A stretch of DNA of 64,000 nucleotides from Aristolochia californica (GCA_029961685.1 JARWKL010000001.1:60375314-60439313), one strand, 5' to 3'; positions 1 to 12,695 are shown, counted from the stretch's first letter. Program-made: numbers and translations. Notes: generated by a model not told the origin, from the sequence alone.

Positions 1-331
1 TCAATCATATAATCCCTCGATTGATCTATCAATAATCGACCATACACAATCACGATTGCTTCATTCTTATTGGTTCCTCAATGCATGACTTGGTCAATAA
101 ATAAGAAATGGTTACTTGGTGTGTTTATGATGACACATATTCATGAGACTTAAGGTCGAAGATGCACCACGTGGCATCACATTGTTCAATAGACAAGATT
201 TAATTTTATAACTCAAGTTTACAATATTTCCTTGGAAGATATTTGCAATTGATAATACTAAATTGTCTTAAATTCCTAACATAAGCTCGCCCACTCGTCT
301 CTCGTCCGTCCCCACCACACTTTGTTCTCTC
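1..331. other. AT-rich flank, 3' side of NAR2
   Basis: No gene is visible here. The stretch next to the NAR2 stop codon at 332 should hold that minus-strand gene's 3' UTR and polyadenylation region. The rest is AT-rich spacer with no recognised repeat. Confidence 0.5.
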
Positions 332-1074
332 CTACTGAGCCGGCGACGCGCTCCGGCGGGCCTTTCGCTTCTCGGCGTAGAAGAACCCAACGAGCGAGAC
401 AACGGAGAAGGCGGAGAAGCAGGCGGCTGCGATGTCGAGCGAGGCGTGGCGGCCCGTGATGGCTTCCACCTCGAACAGGTTGCTCGACTTCCTACCGTCG
501 GTCGTCTGTCCGTACACCACCTGGTCGCCGGCGGCGTTCAGGGCGTACGCCCGGACGAAGTAAGTCGCCGTCGGCACGTCTCGCTCCAGCAACCATTCGA
601 AGCTCTCCTGCTTTGCACTGTAAGGCCGCGTCACGATTGTGAACGGGCAGGTCTTGTCCTTGCTGAGGTCGTCGTTGGTCTTCCTCCATGCCCGGTCTTT
701 CTGGCTGATGGGGGCGTAGCAGAGTTTCACCTTCACCTTTGCATAGTTCTTATCCGCTCCCGCTGGGAGAGTCCCGTTCGGCGCCCATGTCACCTTCAAC
801 GAGTCCTCCCCTGCTTTCAGCGCTGACCCAGTTCGAAAACACACAGAAAAACAAACTACTATTTAATTTGATAGAAATATCAATCTGGGTCCTCCACGGA
901 CGGTTCCAGTTTCAAGAAATCGGTGCCATGGTTTCTGGGTTGCTTACCTGAGCCTCGTTTAGGAGATGCAGTGACCACCAGCGTCCGAGGGAGAGTGGAG
1001 AAGGGCACTCCACCAAAAGCTGAACCAAAGCAAAAGAGAAAAACTGCGGAAAATAAAAGGAACCTGGTCGCCAT
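332..1074 (-). CDS. NRT3.1: High-affinity nitrate transporter-activating protein NAR2/NRT3.1 (two exons)
   Basis: Exons are 1074-948 and 822-332, giving 205 aa. The donor is CAG|GTAAGC and the acceptor TCAG|CG, and the frame is kept across the 125-bp intron. Residues 1-22 form a signal peptide (MATRFLLFSAVFLFCFGSAF). The mature protein starts like the family (FSTLPRTLVVTASPK, then LKAGEDSLKVTW). It ends with one membrane segment (about residues 171-190) followed by a basic tail (EKRKARR). NAR2 proteins are small plasma-membrane partners that stabilise NRT2 high-affinity nitrate transporters and are needed for their activity. Length matches the usual 200-210 aa. The start is the ATG at 1074, because the longer open frame upstream lacks the signal peptide at its N-terminus and would run through the promoter. 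The gene is much more GC-rich than its surroundings. Identification is by family similarity; nitrate induction is known for the family but not visible here. Confidence 0.93.
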
Positions 1075-1155
1075 TGGAGACTGTAAAGAAAGAGCACGGA
1101 ACAAGGAAAACTGGAAAGGAAACCAGATGTGAGATGGGAAAAAACAAGAGAAAGG

Positions 1156-1165
1156 CTTATATACC
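1156..1165 (-). promoter_or_regulatory. TATA box of NAR2
   Basis: The minus strand reads GGTATATAAG here, about 85 bp upstream of the NAR2 ATG. The spacing would give a 5' UTR of roughly 50 nt. Inferred from motif and position only. Confidence 0.5.
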
Positions 1166-2980
1166 GAGGGAAGGGAAACTGTAGCCCGTATTAACTGCTT
1201 AGATGGAGTCATATCAGACAATCAAATCCAAGGACATGAATATAATAATTATTGGGTTTTTAGAGGCTCTGTGAGATCTCGAAGAGTCAAGGGTTGTACG
1301 TAAAAACTCGGTCTGAGTAATATAATTTATGGCAATTTCTCTTTCTGGTTTTAGCCATTTGGTTTTAGCTATTGGTTTGAGGGGTTGAGAAGGCATCACC
1401 GTCTTGTTATTCTCCGTCTCCCAAGGCAGGTGAGGAGCCATTTAGACGCAAACCCACGAGAGTATCTTTTTGAAGACCCAAAGAGTTGAGAGAGATGTAA
1501 AAGCAGCCATTTACAGGCTTAAACGGTAGGGGATGCAAGTCAAAATGGCTTAATAAGGGAGTTCTCCTTCCCTCTGATGGACCAAACAAACAAGGATGCC
1601 TCTACAAGATGGACCATGATATATCTTCCTAAGTGATGGGTGTGACATATATAATATTACGGATGGTCTTAATGTGAGGGAGTTGGATGGTCTTAGCATG
1701 AGGGACTTTGGATTTTCTATTATATGGTGATGAATGAACATTAATATATGTTTTTGAATAATTATTGTCACATAATATTACTACTAATAGGGAATTGTTC
1801 TCACCTATGCTTAGAGACCTATAACTTTATAAAATAACCACAAACCAAAACAAGGAATAATGTAAAATAAATCACCCTGTTGAAGAACTTTAGTCCTAGT
1901 AATTAATTTTGAATTTCAAGAATTTTTGAATTTTGCAAAAAAAAAATGGAATATTTACCTCTTTGATGAAAGTCCCCAACGCCTTTCGCAACTGTTCCTC
2001 GATGACATGTACTCTCATTAGAAAGGATAGAGTCAATTTGTGGATTAGTGTGACCTTTTCAACATATGCTCATAAAGAGTAAAATGATCCATCAACCTAT
2101 CAGACTCCAACAAGGATTCATCTTCTATGTTCACTTCTCACTCAAACTCAAACTCTAGTTAGCTGAGACATCTCCCAAAATTGCGTTTGACCCCAACATG
2201 ACGAGTTCGCCACGCCCATTTCCTATAATTTTAAATAAAATATTTTAAAAAATAATATTAAAATTTTGAAATAGTTTTTTTATTAAACTGTTTATGTTAA
2301 CATGAATATCCATAAATTTTGACTCTAATCAATATTTTTATATAAAAAAATAATAATATTTATAAAACCATTTATGAGAATTAAAATATACAAATTTAAA
2401 TTGTAATCTATAATTTCTCATATTTATTTATTTATTTATCTCAAAATTATGATTTTGCCTCTAGGATAAGTTTCTCTTAGAATAAAAACCTCCAACTCTA
2501 TAAAAAAACATGAATTCTTCAAACTGGCAAGATGCATCAAATAAATTAATTATGTAATTATTTCTATTCCAAAAGAATTATGTATTTCACAACAAAAGTC
2601 AAGTCAATTAATAAGATTAAAGGAAGTGAAATTAGGAGGTGATCAGGTTCATGGTCTGAAGGCTCAATTATCCAATCAAGTAATAACCTGTCCTATGTGT
2701 CATACAAACACAATATTGTATGATGATGTAGCATCAAGTCAGTCGTATGCTACCATCCAAATACTCAAATGTTTAAGTGAATTGCACCAATTTACACTAT
2801 TATCTACCTAGATGAAATTTTTAGCATTAAGTTCTAGGATAGTGTCAATATGACTCCTTCGTATTAACAACAACCAAATGCACTATCTGAAATTAAATAA
2901 TGCATATATAAAATATTTATTTATAAAAATATAACAAATACACACTAAGTATTCTGAATATGGCTACATAGTAAAAACAC
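1166..2980. other. AT-rich intergenic DNA, no gene recognised
   Basis: This is upstream of NAR2. It is AT-rich, with homopolymer runs around 1937-1946 and 2220-2460. No open frame resembles a known protein. The part near 2990 may include a worn LTR of the copia relic that follows, because the relic's polypurine tract faces in this direction. Confidence 0.5.
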
Positions 2981-2984
2981 TAAT

Positions 2985-3815
2985 ACTCTCCCACTTGGCT
3001 TGATTAGAACCTAGGAGAACTGATTACCATGCCCATATTTCTCACATGATTAACAAACACTTTAATACTCGATCCCTTAGCCATAAGATCAATAATCATG
3101 TCCCATAACTATTTCATGATCCTACTTTTTACTCTTCCATAATATTGCACCTCCGCCAAACATGAAGATAAAACCAAAAATAGATTTATGATAATCTAGA
3201 TATTGTTAGGAATTTGAGTAAGAGTAAACCTCCTCCAATGGTGAAGATGGCAAAAACACAAGCCTGAGTTGTCCTTGTTTCTTTGACATATAACAAAACT
3301 TGTTTAACCCAATCATAATGATGTGGGTTAGGACCTACCTAAAAATGACCAACCATGTAAATAATGAAATAAATATCATGACTTGTACAAATTCTAAGAT
3401 ACATTAGGCTCCCAATAGCAGAAACATAAACCACTTTTAGGTTATCCATCTTATTTCTCTCTATTTTGTTTTGTGGACATTGTGATTTATCAAATATGTC
3501 CTCTTCTGAAACCGGTATGGTATTTTTTCACTCGCTCATTGAGTATTTCTCAAGGATATTATCCATAAATGCAATTAGAGACAGAGCAAACCATATTAGA
3601 ACTTGAACTCAAGTCCTTCACTTTAAGTGCTCATGCATTTAGTTCTTGGTGTCTTAAATCATTTGATTAATATTGCTCGTAATAAAGATATCATCCACAT
3701 ATAGCACCACAAGAACTATTTGATTGCTGGATTTCTTGACATACACACAAGGAACCTTTGAATTACTTTCAAAAATAAATATTTTACTAGAAGAGTAGAG
3801 TTTGACCCTCTAATC
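2985..3815 (-). mobile_element. Degenerate Ty1/copia retrotransposon, pol fragment (RT to RNase H)
   Basis: Read on the minus strand, broken frames give copia pol landmarks in the right order. These are CVYVKKSSNQIVLVVLYVDD with the YVDD catalytic box of reverse transcriptase (about 3750-3690), then ILEKYSMSE, then DKSQCPQNKIERNKM followed by VVYVSAIGSLMYLRICTSHD (about 3490-3375), then NPHHYDWVKQVLLYVK (about 3330-3285), and the RNase H pieces FGFIFMFGGGAILWKSKK (about 3170-3135) and LMAKGSSIKVFVNHVRNMG (about 3085-3035). A polypurine tract (CCAAGTGGGAGAGT) lies at about 2987-3000, as expected just before a 3' LTR. Several in-frame stops and at least one internal deletion, between the RNase H pieces, make it a dead element. 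Confidence 0.85.
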
Positions 3816-4495
3816 CTAGTTGTTTTGTCCTGATTTTGAGTCCACTCAGTGAGTTAGAAAATCATAATTTTGATTTCCACCATTTTCCATATTTTACTAG
3901 TATTAATTTATTAAAAAATAATAATTCTTTGATTCTTCAGTTGTTTTCCTCAACATGATTTTTAAATAATTTTATAATTACTCTATCTTTTACCCACATT
4001 TTAAAATTAATTTGAAGTGTACTCCACTATAACTATTATAGTTATTATTTTTATGCATTATTTTGGGTAATATGACTATATATCCCTATATTTTTTTCAA
4101 ACATTAATATTACATAACATTTGAAAGATATATAACTCAAACATTTATTTCATTACATATATTAATGGAACATTATGGGGGTGTTTCATGTGTTACATAA
4201 AATGTAATGTGCAAGAACCATAGGGTTATTAATAAATTTATATCATTATATTGTCTATTAAACAATATTTATTTTTAAATTTTTAATTAATTTTCCATTA
4301 AATTAAATCAAATTCATATTTATTTTAATAAATTCTTCGAGAGGGCTTTCTATTTCTATGGAGCACGGCCGGCCTTCCTTTATGTTTGTTCTATCAAGGT
4401 TCAAGCTGAGCTTTCCTAGAGGCTGTCCGGCCGGCGGAGAGCAGCCGAGAAAATTGTGAAGGTTTTCGGGCTGTGATTTGATTTTGAAGTTGGCC
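3816..4495. other. AT-rich spacer and SURF2 promoter/5' UTR
   Basis: The stretch to about 4330 is AT-rich with no gene. It may include further decayed copia sequence. The last 150 bp before 4496 become GC-richer and are presumably the SURF2 core promoter and 5' UTR. No clear TATA box was found. Confidence 0.4.
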
Positions 4496-7400
4496 ATGGA
4501 CGTGGACGTTGAGACTCAAAGCACTAAGCCTGACGCCATGGATGTGGAGGAGAAGGAGGGGCGGTTCTTGCTCGGTTCTCCAACGTTCGTGGAGTTAGAA
4601 GGCGGGCGGTTTAAGTGCGAGGAGACGGGACACGAACTGGTGGCCAGAGAGATGGAGTCGTATGGAAAGAGTAAGCACTGCCGGTTGGCTCTCATCGACG
4701 CGGCTCTCCGGCAAAAGAAGGCTCCGCTTAACTTCTTCAAGCAAGACCAGACTTCCAAGTAAAATTCATACTGTTTTTTCTTTATGCCGAGTTATCCTTT
4801 TTATGTGAAGATGGTCTTTTGATCTTTTCCTTTGATGTCTAGTTGTTGGATTTAGGGTATCTGTTATTTATTGGAAAGAGCTCTCTATCTAAATCTTCGA
4901 AGTCAGATTGTGGAATGATTGATTTCTAGTGTAGTCGACGTAGATGACGATATATGTTATGCGTAGTTCAATGTCGTTCGATTCATAGAGTATTTTTTAT
5001 GAAATAGTAGTAACCACATTTTAAGTCATGATGAAAATACTTGGTTTGTATCTTTGGTTGTCTTTTTCAGGCAAAGGGAACAATGTTTGGTTCGTTTAGC
5101 TGAAATTTCCGCGTTTCCAAGTCAGTTGTAACATCATATCCACCTTATCCATTGCATGGTGTAAGAAATGTTTTTGTCAGACTCATGAAACTGCTGAATG
5201 AGTATTAGCAACAATTAACTCATGACGAAAAACAGCTGTCTAGTATTTTTGGGTTTCCTTTTCAGATAAAAGGAACATTTTTTTTTTCCCTGAATTTGCA
5301 ATACCTCAAAATATTTGTCATATATCATCCACTATGTTAAGCGTTATACTTTGCCGGATATCTTCCCTCTTCTCTTTAGACTATTCCAATTCTACAAAAA
5401 GATGTGTTTTTGGTATGCAAGTAAATGCGTAGTCATGATTGACGATCTGGCATCTTTACACCTTGGTTGGCTGCGTGTTAATGCCAAAATATTATCTATT
5501 TCTTGCATGTAATTTACATTCCATTGCTATAACCATTGTTTTTAGACTAACTCCATAGATACCTGGCTTCTTTTATTAATTAGTTCATTTCTTGTGTTTT
5601 TTTATTTCATCAAAGGTCAAAACTTATCTGTAAGCTGACCGGTGACACCATCAACAAATCCGAGGAACATATTTGGAAGTTTATTAGTGGGAAAAGATTT
5701 CAGAAACAAATAGGTTAGCTTCTTGAGTTTTCATTTAAGTGGCAAAAGTCTTAATTATATATTCCAGACATTTTTTTTTATTTGTTTACTTCTATAACCT
5801 AGGCTTTGTAGACCTTATGATCTTTTTCCCTTTACCTCAAGGACAATGAGTAAAAGGGTCAAAAGTAGTGGTACCATTGGGAGCATTTAATATGAAGTGA
5901 CCCAGCTAGGTGTCCTGCAAAGTTGCTTCTGATGGTATCTGCTCTTAAAAGTGGTATTCCATACAATTATGTTTCTGGAAGTGGCTTTTCATGCTTCCTT
6001 CATTTGAATTTCACAAAAAGATGGAGTTTTGCTTACATGAAATGAAATAAACAAGGCTACAGTGAGGCTGCTAATTTAAAACAGGTTTGGATTTGCCAAA
6101 TCTGGAAAAGCGATCCTTTGGTTGATGGAACCATGGTGACAATGGATTGCATGGTTGTGATGCCAAGGCAACTTTACCTGCTTTCTCTCAAATGAAATGC
6201 CACATTGTTGATCACACAAGTATTGACTTTTGGACATGTATCATACAGCAAATATAAGATTCTTGCATATAAGTAGTTCATTTGGTATCCCTTTTTTAGT
6301 TGGTTTACATAATAAAAGAAGAATTACTTTAGGTGATTCCAGCTGGAGAATCATGAGTAAATTCTAGTATGGCTTTGTCAGGTAATTGGTTTCTCACATT
6401 GCACAATTCCCTCTAAAATAATGTTTTGAGGGTAATGCACATAAAATTGTTTTATTTAAATATCTTGCTTTACTAAGTAGCAGTTATTTAATTTAATATT
6501 TTTTCTTATTTTAATGTCTTAGAGAATTATTATTTTTTTTTTAAAAAGATGTATTAAAACAGAAGAAAATTACAAAGTTTGAGGGAGCATTTCCCTTACA
6601 ACCAGTGATTGTAGGGTAGCTCCCTGCCTAGCAAGTACATCTGTAGCTGAATTTGTGGATCTCGGAATGTGGGTCCAACAACAAGAAACAATTGAAGTAA
6701 TATCTAAAATTTCCTTAAATGTATCCCAATGTCTCCACGGAGGAGAAGACACTCTCTCACACCATCCAATCACCACTTTAGAATCTCCTTCAACTTGGAG
6801 GGGCCCACTGCATCTTTCTTTGAAAACACAAAGACCGGAGAGGAAAACCTGTAACTCTGCATTCGTAGAGTCAGAAATACCAAGGGGGCCCGCATACGTG
6901 AAGATCTGATTACCGGAATGATCTGAAATTACTCCACCATAACCAGACATACCAGGGTTGCCAAGGGATGAACCATCAAAATTTAGCTTGAGATAACCAG
7001 GAGTTGGAGAAGTCCATTTTTGCATGACCGGAGGCTTTTTTCCAATGTGTATCAAAGCCAAGTTTCTCCAATTTTCACGAATGGAGGAACCCAAATAGGG
7101 AGAAAATGCTTTCTTTGTTAAAAGCCAAGTTGATATGTGACCCACCACTCTGTCCGCAACCCGGTCTACAGATGGTGTTGCTAAAATGACCAACCTAATA
7201 GTTGCTTTGGTGGCCCTTGGTTGGTTACTTAAAATGAGGGGCATGTAGCTGCCTTAAGTGTAATTTATATAACCATAAAACTGTGTTGTTGGAGAGGAAA
7301 TGAGAGAAAAGGAAAAAAAAAAAAACTAGGAGAGATTCCCTTAGTGGAAGTCAAGATTTTCCATTGCTTAAAACTTTCTAACTCTTTGTGCTTTTCTCTC

Positions 7401-9122
7401 AAATGACAGCAGGGCATAATAGTTATTTTTGTTTGAGTGGCCTTTCATTGTCAATTGAAGCTACAGAGAGGAAACATGTACAGATAAATTTCTTGTTTTA
7501 TAATATTTACACTTGTAAATGTCCTTCCATCCAAGGTTTTGGTGGTCCAAAGCTTGGTTACTAATATGAAGCTTTTTTACGGATAGAAAAAAAGGAAGCA
7601 GAAAGAGATGACAAATCATCACCTAAACTGTCAAAATTGACAAAGAGAAGTGTCAAGGACATGCCAAATGGGACCTATGAAAATGAATCTAAGGAGAAGA
7701 AGCCCAAAATTGAAAATAACAGTGATTCAGAGGAAGCTAACTTTTGGGTCCCTCCAGTTGGGGATCGATGGGACCATGACAATGGAAATGACCGTTGGGA
7801 GGATTCTGCAAACCCTGGCGAGGAAGGAGATGAATGTGCACTACCAGGTGAGGGTTATTTGCATTTGTAAACTTTCTCTGTTCTGCCAGTTCTGTGCCTT
7901 ATTTTTTTCCTATCCTCTTAAACAAAATGTTTGCCTTAATTTAAGTGAAACTTGATACAAGATATTGAAGTATGCTAGGCATATTCTTTTTGTACATGAT
8001 TACCTCTCTTTAAATGTTTATGAGTTATTTTTATTTTTCATTTACTTGACCATTTTCTTGTAGTTCTCTTACTCCTGCACATTTCATATCGCAATTGAAA
8101 GAATTTTATGAGGATGAGGTAACAAGTCAGGATCCAGAAGAGGTGCATAAAGAGCTATTGTTTTCAGCAATTAGAGATTGTTGGCTCTCAAATTGGCAAT
8201 AGGGTGAACTCCTTGAGGAACATGAATTAACTGGAAGGTCCTGCGTAGGTCTTCATTTCTTAACATTATCTGTGAACTTTTCTGGATAGGCGAAGGTGTA
8301 AAGAAGACCATGATAAGGTCTGACCACTTGTTGAAACCTTGAGGCAGCAGAGGCATGAATAGTCCATTTATGGTGGCTGCATTCAGATAATATTAACGTA
8401 CATATTCATTCGAGTTGGTTTCTGTTCTTTGTTAGTCTCTAGTACAGCTAAATGCAATTTTGATGCCACAGTACGGGATAAGCTTCCCCGTCGCCTTTTC
8501 TTGATGGTGCAGGTTAGCCTTTTCATCTAACATTAATGTGGTAATCGGTAATAATGTCTCCTGATAAAAAATGTCCATAAGTGTGGTATCTCCCACCAAG
8601 TGGACACTATTGGGATCACAATTTTAAGAAAAGGGAAATGAGTCATATGACTTCCGTCATTGTGTTTGTGGCATTATATAGTCTCTGTTCTTGGTCAAGA
8701 CCTGCAAGCTATATTAATTTTTCTGCTGCAACCATCCATTGAATCTTTTTCTATTACATTTTCATAAAAATCGGTAAAGCTGTCTGAAAACTGAGTAAAT
8801 GTTTTACAGGCATATAGATAAGTGCTTTCAACAGTACATGGTGACCTTGGGAGCCTTCCAACGTTTGAGCTATTTCTAAACATTTAAAGTTTTTGTTCTT
8901 CAGCTGGTGCAGAGGAAGATGAAATTGATTTGATAGAGTTTGAAGACCTTCCGACGAGGTATGTTTTGTTCCTGCTTGGGAATCACTTAAGAGTATTTGC
9001 AGTAAGGTGTGATGCCAAATGCTTAGTTGACATGTTTTATGAACAGGACAAAGAGGACTTCTGTAGCAGTTGGCCCCAGCAGCTTTGCTTGCAGGAAAAA
9101 GAAGAATAAGAGAAGGCCATGA
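4496..9122 (+). CDS. SURF2: Surfeit locus protein 2 (SURF2)-like protein (five exons)
   Basis: Exons are 4496-4758, 5616-5713, 7587-7847, 8904-8958 and 9047-9122, giving 250 aa. All junctions are GT-AG and in phase. The N-terminal half carries the SURF2 signature: a segment LLGSPTFVELEGGRFKCEET followed by CKLTGDTINKSEEHIWKFIS and GKRFQKQI. This matches the human family pattern of a short globular domain about 120 aa long. The middle is charged and low in complexity, with FWVPP and WEDSANPGEEGDE. The C-terminus is very basic (ACRKKKNKRRP), suggesting nuclear or nucleolar location. Human SURF2 is 256 aa and has been linked to nucleolar biology; the plant role is not defined. The start is the ATG at 4496 in a good context (GCCATGG). 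Intron 2 (1.9 kb) hosts a LINE fragment. Confidence 0.88.
6531..7262 (-). mobile_element. 5'-truncated LINE (L1-type) with RNase H domain, inside SURF2 intron 2
   Basis: An open frame of 224 aa (ATG at 7244, stop at 6570) encodes the C-terminal RNase H-like domain (RVT_3 type) of a plant non-LTR retrotransposon. The catalytic acidic residues are all present: LNFDGSSLGNPG, then NAELQVFLSG, then VEGDSKVVIGW, then SATDVLARQG. A run of about eleven T at 6532-6542 lies just beyond the 3' end and is the poly(A) tail of an insertion in minus orientation, opposite to the host gene. A stop lies a few codons upstream of the ATG near 7258, so the reverse transcriptase is missing. The frame is still intact, so the insertion may be fairly recent. 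I did not find clear target-site duplications. Confidence 0.85.
8065..8202 (+). pseudogene. Coding-like fragment in SURF2 intron 3 (unassigned)
   Basis: A 45-codon frame after an acceptor-like CTTGTAG reads TPAHFISQLKEFYEDEV and continues TSQDPEEVHKELL before a stop at 8200. It looks like real protein composition, with acidic and amphipathic helix character, rather than random intron translation. It is out of phase with the SURF2 exons on either side, so it cannot be a simple cassette exon. It could be an exon relic of another gene. Function unknown. Confidence 0.3.
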
Positions 9123-9700
9123 GATGAGGCATATGTGTAATTTAACTAGCTAGGGGAATTTTTCTGCACAGAATATTGTTTAGTGGGAAGAGATTGGCTT
9201 TCAGTTAAGAAATTAAACAATGTTTTGAACCTGGGAACTTTCAAGTGTTTTTTAAGGTGTGGAGGCTGGAGCAGTGTAGGAAGAAGAGACTAGTTTCTAG
9301 TGAAGAAGACACTGGTCAAAGGAGTAAGACATTTGTTATGAAATATGAACCAAACAGCAGAAGTCACTCTCCCATACCCAAATAATTAGCTAACTGATAA
9401 GTTAGGTAATTCTATCTAAATCATGTCACAAATATTGATTTTTGTTACATATTGATTATCAATTACCTGTATAGTTATATTTAAAAATACATGCACTATC
9501 ACAATTAAACAACTGTAATTACTCGATTTGACGAATTATATTTTTTATATAATACATTATATATTAGTTTAAAAACCATTCTCATTGGGCCTTTGTCACA
9601 CCCGACTCCATTATGCTAGCATGGTTAGAAGATTAATGTGGAAATAAAGTAAAAAAATTAATTAATTAAAAAACCTTAGTTAGCCCTGTGATTTCAAATT
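9123..9700. other. SURF2 3' flank and MRPL12 promoter
   Basis: The first 300 bp are probably the SURF2 3' UTR. The rest is AT-rich up to the presumed first exon of the mitochondrial L12 gene. No repeat or other gene seen. Confidence 0.45.
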
Positions 9701-9704
9701 ATTA

Positions 9705-9821
9705 CGAAAATGCCACCAAAGGAAAAATTGAACCCGTCGTCTCCTATCTTCTCAGTAAAGTAGCTCGCCGGCTCGGCCAGACGCTGCCGCTTCTTCTACC
9801 CCTTGATTTCGCCCAAATAGG
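9705..9821 (+). other. Probable 5'-UTR exon of MRPL12
   Basis: A relatively GC-rich patch ends in CAAATAG|GTAAAATC, a usable donor at 9821/9822. The matching acceptor is TTTTGCAG near 12695, 66 bp before the L12 ATG. This would put a 2.9-kb intron in the 5' UTR. Pyrimidine-rich sequence downstream of the donor fits a plant leader intron. Transcription start is not determined. Confidence 0.45.
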
Positions 9822-12695
9822 TAAAATCTCTTCGTTTTCGTTCCTTTTTTTCTTCATTTTCTTCCCTTCTTCCGCTACTTCCGTATTCGTTTCTTCCTTT
9901 TTGTTTCTTTTTATTGGCATCTGTTTGATTGGGGGGGTGTTCAATCCTTGCCTTGGAAGTGAGGAAAATTTATGTCTTTTTTGAAAGTTCCTTTTCTAAA
10001 TTGGTTCCACTGAAGGATCGGCTTTATCAATGTTCATTCGGAGTAAAACTTAGTGGATAGTTTTGAGTTTGAATTTCCACTTTTATTTTTAGGCAATATC
10101 ATTTTAAATTTTATGTCATTGTTAGGTGTAGTTATCGTTCTTATACCGTTGAACTCCATCTAATTTAAGTTTTTCCAATTGGTGAATATGACAGGGGATG
10201 GAGAATATGTAAATGATTTTGTCATCTTGAAACCACACATATTATTAACAGATCATTTGCTATGTTAGCAGATGTATTTGTGCAGTATAAATTTTATATT
10301 TGAAAAAGTTTAACGTGAATGTGAGTGAAATTGAATGTTAATGTTGAGTATTTTATGGTTATATGCAATTTCTTTCATTATAGATTTTAAATCATAGTGT
10401 CCAGAAACTGGTTAGTCATCTTAATTATTTTCCATGATTTTTTCATCATTTTTTTCTCTTATTTTTACATTGAGCCAAAGAGCCTTTGGCTCAATAGTCA
10501 CATAGGGGGTCCTTGCATGAGGTTTTGGGAATGAGAGAGAGAGAGAGGTCGTCCACTTAATGTATGTAGTCAACTTTCCAAAAAAAATTGCAGTTGTCTA
10601 CCATGTAAACAAATAAGCAAGTGCAGTGGCTTGTTGGGAATGGGACCTCAACCTTGTAAAATTATTGAGTGCATTCAATGCTTTCCATGCACTGATTCAT
10701 TCCCTTGGTAATCAATTTTTCAGCATATAAGATTTTCTTTATGCAACTCAAAGAATTGATTATTACTTGTGAAAATTGTCATCTTTGCGTTATCCTTATA
10801 TATGCTCTCATCTCTTATCGTTGTTTTAGAACCTTAAATTTTTTTTCATTTGAATTGTTTTGGGGACCCTTTTTGGGGTTAGAAATGGTTAAGGAGAACT
10901 ATAATCATGTGACAGGTATTACAATTTCATTTCCTTAATTTCTTTAAAGAAACATGGAGCTCCAACTTAAAAGTGTGCCTCGTTTTCTGTCTTTCTATCT
11001 TTTTCCTTTTTTACGTATTTGGGTTTCTTATGCATATGGCATCAACAGCACCTAAATGGTTCTTAATGTTCTTGTGGAGATCATTTACATGAAGGCCTCA
11101 AGTTCTGGAATTTTTCCTTTGAGTTGTTTAGAAGGTGATTTTCCTGTATTTCTAAATGTGAAACTAAGAAATTTTTACACATTTTGTAACTCTCTTATTT
11201 ATTCCTTTCCTTCCTTTCATGGTTCAACAATGTTGTATTATGAAAAAGAGAAGGAATAAAATGGTTCACAGGAACTGTTCTATAATACCATTTCATGTAA
11301 AAAGAAAAAGAAAAGAAATTGCTGTCCTATTTAGGGACATGGTTGCCTTTACTTGTCTACTATCTTGGGATAATGTTTACCAATAAAATATTTGAAAATG
11401 CCAAAAATAAAGATTGGTAAATTATTGAAGCAAATTTGCTTCTAAATCATTTTACCATAGAAGGAGAAAAGGTAAAATTTGCTTGAAAGATGAAATAGAG
11501 AGAGCACTAATATAACATTGTATGATAGCACTCGTTATTTAGGTCAGGGTTCATCAAATGGATTCTTTTGTACTGATGGGTTACAGCAAGGCAGGAAAAG
11601 TTTGGAGGGCTGTGGGTTGCTTATTAATAAGCTTCCCAACCTGAGCTTCCTGAAGCTAAAAGAGTTTTATGTTAATTTCGTGGAATATTCCAAGCCTACA
11701 TTGTTGTAGACCTAAACTGTGTAAAGCCTTCGTAGTGTTGAAAGGGTGAACCTTAGTCATGATATCAATACAATGTCCTTTCTGTTTTATGGTGGCTTCT
11801 TTAGGTTTGACTTTCTAATGCATATTCTGTCATACCAGCATGGTCCCACTGACTTGTTCTTTTATCGGAGCATCAAGCAGCACAAACCTCTCAACTGATA
11901 TTCATTAGTTGAGAAGGGAGCCTAATAATCATATAATAGATGGGTCGGAATACAACCTTTTCTTTTGTTCAATATGATAGACTGGGTATCCAAGCCAGTG
12001 TAAGCTGGAGAGCCCCTTCTTACTACAACGAGCGTCAAACGCTCCCTCTCACTTCAGGTGCTTCAAGCCAACATTTCATATAAATAACTCAAATGTCACA
12101 GTACTGTTGTTTTCCCTTGTGAGCTTGATTAAATGGTTAATTCTCCTTAGTTTGAGACATCGTTGATTCTTTTAACTTGGGCCATTCTAGATCTTTGACA
12201 TTCTTATCTGTTCATCATCTGCTATTAGTATCTGAAGTGTCAAATTTGGTTTCCTTCCTCCAAAATTTTGTCCTCTTTCTGAGTCAGATTTCATGGTTAT
12301 TAGTTCATGGTTTGTTTGGAGAAAGGCTATAATGAACTCATGAACTATGACTTCATAAATCTCTTCCAGAGGCTACTTTAGGATAACTTAGTTTTTGTTA
12401 TTTTACTTGACAAAGAGATTTTTTAGATGTTTGACCATATGTAAAATTCATGTGTTTTCTTTTTCTTGTTGTTCTTTTAGGATAACTTCATAATTTCTTG
12501 GGAACTACTGTTCCTTAATTTCAGAGTATAATTATCATTCTTAGTGTCTTTGGCATAACTACTAGTAAGGATGATAACTAGAAGAAGCTCATTTTCAAGT
12601 TAGGATATTGAGAATTGTTGACATTGTTCATTCTACTTTTGCATAGGTGGTCACCTGATCTGATGAATATTAATCTTTGCATCTGTCTTTTGCAG
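9822..12695 (+). other. Probable 5'-UTR intron of MRPL12
   Basis: There are 2.9 kb with no convincing gene: mostly AT-rich intron-like sequence with T-rich tracts on the plus strand and a short GA repeat at about 10534-10548. Short open frames here do not resemble known proteins. Confidence 0.4.

Noticed and set aside
446..826. Long plus-strand ORF over NAR2
   Set aside because: Mirror of the minus-strand NAR2 exon in GC-rich sequence; no ATG-led protein similarity.
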